The notes beneath the pieces were generated by a model. The model made no database searches. It saw only the letters and a program-made list of their open reading frames with translations, and was not told where the DNA came from. Shown one piece after another: positions 35,665-37,625 of a stretch of DNA of 37,625 nt. Origin of the DNA: Vibrio zhanjiangensis. GTDB taxonomy: Bacteria > Pseudomonadota > Gammaproteobacteria > Enterobacterales > Vibrionaceae. Position 1 is the stretch's first letter; every line of letters starts with the position of its first letter. The DNA lies in the NCBI RefSeq assembly GCF_030161235.1, contig NZ_BSPW01000013.1, positions 1-37,625 of the forward strand, written 5' to 3'. Position numbers and translations under genes: made by a program.

Positions 35665-36903
35665 TTATAGTGTTTCGAGAAACTTCAAAAGACTAACTAA
35701 TTCCTCTTCATCAATCTTAATCCAGCGAAGTACTTCGCTACGGCTTGCAAGAGATTCATTATTTTTCAAAATCATCTCATCGGTAACTTTTGGATTTCTG
35801 TAGAAAAACATCGGATTTATATGATATTTAACAACACTTTCCAGAGAAGGAAAGATACCGTTGTGTCCATAGGGAGCAGTTTTAGAGACACTAATTAATG
35901 AAGGAGTTTTAAACTTATACCTATCTTCAGTTCGATATGTAACCAGTGCTCGCCCTAGGTCTTGCCCAAACATATGAGGCCCCTGAGTACCTTGGGGAAC
36001 ACCGACTGAATGGAAATTCATATCACTTAAAAGATCTCCTGAATGACAGGCCGCACACCGTCCTTTCCCATAGAAAACTAAAGCACCTTCTTTTTGCTTT
36101 TCAGTTAAGGCTCTTTTGTCTCCATTTATGTACTGTTCCCAGTTTGATGGCTCACATGTTACTTTAACCTTCTCTCTAATAAAGCTTGCAAGAGCATTCC
36201 CGACCACAGAGAGAGTAAAGTTTTGCTTGGCTATTTCTGCATTATTTAATGCTTGAACCAATATGCGGATATCAGCATCATTCGTATCTTTTAAGAGATC
36301 TTGGAGAAATTTATTTTGGGCTTTGACTTTGTCATTAAAATACTGATTTTCAAGTAGTTCGACATGGCTATTGCTATTATATGGTCCATTACTGTGACCT
36401 AAAAATTCATCTCTAGATAATAAAGGTAATATTGCTGCAACAGAAAGAGCGGATTCGAAGCCCATTGAATAGCCTTCGCCAATGGGAGAATATATTTCAT
36501 TATCTGCCATCTGAACCTTACCATCCCAAAAGAACGTTGTATAACGTTCGTCCGCTCTAGCAAAAAGGGTAAATGCATTTCTTGGGACAACAGCCCCCCC
36601 ACTGATTAAGCGCTCTTTGTCTTCCCCAATCCCACCAACTCCAACAGCTAAAGGTAGGCCATCTGCTAACGCCTTATTATCGATATGGCAATTTGCACAC
36701 GATATGTCTTTATCGCCACTTAATATTGGTCGTTCAAAAAATATCTTTCCAAGCGATGATAAATTGTTCGGGTCTGGTGGTGACGATTTATCACATACGT
36801 TTCCTTTAAGTTGAAAAGCAGAGATAGCGACATCCAATGAGTCATCAAGAGATAATCCCCATGACTGGAAACTGACAAATAAAAGAATTGCCCATCTGTA
36901 CAT
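35665..36903 (-). CDS. Di-haem cytochrome c peroxidase / MauG-like protein
   Basis: A 412-residue periplasmic protein: signal peptide (MYRWAILLFVSFQSWG), first haem site CANCH (C69, C72, H73), second haem site CAACH (C283, C286, H287), followed by FHSVGVPQ, typical of the MauG / cytochrome c peroxidase superfamily. MauG uses its haems to oxidise protein side chains during cofactor maturation. Its ATG directly follows the stop of the small membrane protein gene (TAAATG), so the two are coupled. In this setting the likely job is oxidative modification of the HxsA-like peptide rather than peroxide removal; that is inference from context. Confidence 0.9.
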   Translation of the reverse strand: MYRWAILLFVSFQSWGLSLDDSLDVAISAFQLKGNVCDKSSPPDPNNLSSLGKIFFERPILSGDKDISCANCHIDNKALADGLPLAVGVGGIGEDKERLISGGAVVPRNAFTLFARADERYTTFFWDGKVQMADNEIYSPIGEGYSMGFESALSVAAILPLLSRDEFLGHSNGPYNSNSHVELLENQYFNDKVKAQNKFLQDLLKDTNDADIRILVQALNNAEIAKQNFTLSVVGNALASFIREKVKVTCEPSNWEQYINGDKRALTEKQKEGALVFYGKGRCAACHSGDLLSDMNFHSVGVPQGTQGPHMFGQDLGRALVTYRTEDRYKFKTPSLISVSKTAPYGHNGIFPSLESVVKYHINPMFFYRNPKVTDEMILKNNESLASRSEVLRWIKIDEEELVSLLKFLETL

Positions 36904-37260
36904 TTAGCGCTCCTGAAAGCGATGTTGCTCAGTCAAAGCTTCGACCGTTCGTTGATGAAGCTCTATAGCTTCTAGCCCAAGATATTCCACTACAGTTTCA
37001 GGTACTCGCATCGATAACATTACTTTACGAGTTTTGTCATACTCATGACATGACATTAAATGTATCTTCGTTGTTGCTTCTAGTTCTGGGGCATTTAATT
37101 GCTCTATATACCAAGTTTCATCCATTGCTAAGGAGCATTCTGCACTCTGCTTCATGAACTGATTTTTATAGATATAGTAAGCAGATACGGGCACAACAAG
37201 ATATATACCTAACCAAGCTAAGCACAATAAGGAAGCACAGACGTAAAACAGTCGTCTCAT
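36904..37260 (-). CDS. Small membrane protein, probable TIGR03982-type His-Xaa-Ser system protein
   Basis: A 118-residue protein with one N-terminal transmembrane helix (about residues 5-29) and a periplasmic part containing LMSCHEYDKTRKVML and LGLEAIELHQ. These match what I recall of the TIGR03982 family, which occurs only with the His-Xaa-Ser (Hxs) system. Two cysteines (C42 and C70) could form a disulfide. Its ATG overlaps the stop of the upstream gene by 4 nt (ATGA), and its own stop abuts the MauG-like start. Role unknown. Confidence 0.68.
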   Translation of the reverse strand: MRRLFYVCASLLCLAWLGIYLVVPVSAYYIYKNQFMKQSAECSLAMDETWYIEQLNAPELEATTKIHLMSCHEYDKTRKVMLSMRVPETVVEYLGLEAIELHQRTVEALTEQHRFQER

Positions 37261-37625
37261 TGAGCAAGTATTCCTAAAGAGTTTAACGTTGTAGTATCTA
37301 AAGTCTGTGATGGTGGAATATTGTTTGCCTTCCGATAAGCTTCAAGTGCGCTACGAGTTTGCTTTCCCATAACGCCATCAATCACACCGTTGTAGTACCC
37401 AAGGTTATACAACGCAAATTGAACTCTGATAATAATATCTTTACGTTTAGCTAAATCTGCCGCATTTACCTTTGGCGTCTTTGTTGTCGTCGAAGGTGAA
37501 GTGTAACTCGGTGTACTTGGCTCACTTAATGGTTGTGAATAGTATTTCTTCGTCGGTGCAGAATAGAAGTGGCCCCCGATTTTCGGACATGACTTTAAGT
37601 GATTGATCTGTTTTGATAGTACCCA
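37257..37625 (-). CDS. hxsA: HxsA-like protein, C-terminal part (5' end outside window or interrupted)
   Basis: The minus-strand frame is open from the window edge to the TGA at 37257-37259, giving 122 residues. After a Ser/Thr/Pro-rich linker (YYSQPLSEPSTPSYTSPSTT) the last ~65 residues form a peptidoglycan-binding-1-like domain: IRVQFALYNLGYYNGVIDGV, MGKQTRSALEAYRKANNI, LDTTTLNSLGIL. That is the C-terminal architecture of His-Xaa-Ser repeat proteins (HxsA), whose repeat segment is modified by two radical SAM enzymes. The His-Xaa-Ser repeats themselves are not visible here: only GHFYSAP lies before the linker. The sequence upstream of codon YSAP resembles a transposon end, so the N-terminal ~20 residues may not belong to the gene. 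Genes for HxsB, C and D are not in the window. Confidence 0.6.
   Translation of the reverse strand, partial: WVLSKQINHLKSCPKIGGHFYSAPTKKYYSQPLSEPSTPSYTSPSTTTKTPKVNAADLAKRKDIIIRVQFALYNLGYYNGVIDGVMGKQTRSALEAYRKANNIPPSQTLDTTTLNSLGILAQ
37564..37625. mobile_element. Possible IS3-family terminal end, running off the window
   Basis: The sequence beginning near 37564, with AGTGGCCCCCGATTTTCGGA (37569-37587 region) and ending in GGACA at 37585-37589, resembles IS2/IS3-type terminal repeats, which have a C run and end in GGACA. It falls exactly where the HxsA-like coding sequence loses similarity. No transposase is inside the window, so this is tentative. Confidence 0.35.

Noticed and set aside
35665..36903. 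Simple peroxide-detoxifying cytochrome c peroxidase
   Set aside because: It is possible on haem motifs alone, but the translational coupling to His-Xaa-Ser-type genes makes a MauG-like maturation role more likely.

Overview
The window looks like a Vibrionaceae chromosome, most likely the large chromosome of a Vibrio. The evidence is the complete norspermidine operon (fused diaminobutyrate aminotransferase/decarboxylase, carboxynorspermidine dehydrogenase and decarboxylase), the conserved gyrA / ubiG-nrdA-nrdB-yfaE block typical of gamma-proteobacteria, and a cadherin-repeat type I secreted adhesin next to nspC, an arrangement that recalls the frhA-nspC neighbourhood of V. cholerae (from memory, not searched). 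No tRNA, rRNA or CRISPR array was seen.

Layout. 1-2833: C-terminal part of a giant adhesin with 118-residue cadherin-like repeats and a type I secretion tail. 2834-3337: long leader with hairpins. 3338-8702: norspermidine operon. 8740-9255: GcvR-like ACT protein. 9516-10712: SGNH/GDSL enzyme that closely resembles the Salmonella type III effector SseJ and has no signal peptide. 10797-13403: AraC regulator divergent from an amidotransferase / small ORF / MOSC operon. 13446-14342: DUF3943 envelope protein. 14614-15855: CinA-like protein with a degenerate C-terminal domain. 16112-16363: small orphan. 16417-20190: nrdA-nrdB-yfaE on the minus strand, with NrdR-like boxes and a consensus DnaA box upstream. 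20659-21366: ubiG, divergent from gyrA (21651-24275). 24580-26463: dCache chemoreceptor. 26613-29033: glycyl radical enzyme YjjI and its activase YjjW, with a convergent LysR regulator.

From about 29.9 kb to the end the window is more accessory. It holds a DUF7668-like orphan, a kinase-like protein with a eukaryotic-type IQ (calmodulin-binding) motif, another orphan, a flavin split-barrel protein, a membrane-anchored AraC regulator and a secreted alpha/beta hydrolase. The last block, on the minus strand, is a tightly coupled set: the C-terminus of a probable HxsA-type peptide with a peptidoglycan-binding-like domain, a small membrane protein of the His-Xaa-Ser system type, and a di-haem MauG-like peroxidase. 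This is the edge of a probable His-Xaa-Ser peptide-modification system. At the right border a sequence resembling an IS3-family end lies where the His-Xaa-Ser segment of the peptide should be.

The most interesting items are the His-Xaa-Ser/MauG block and its possible interruption, the IQ-motif kinase, the SseJ-like enzyme, the uncharacterised YjjI/YjjW radical pair, and several predicted hairpins that overlap ribosome-binding sites.
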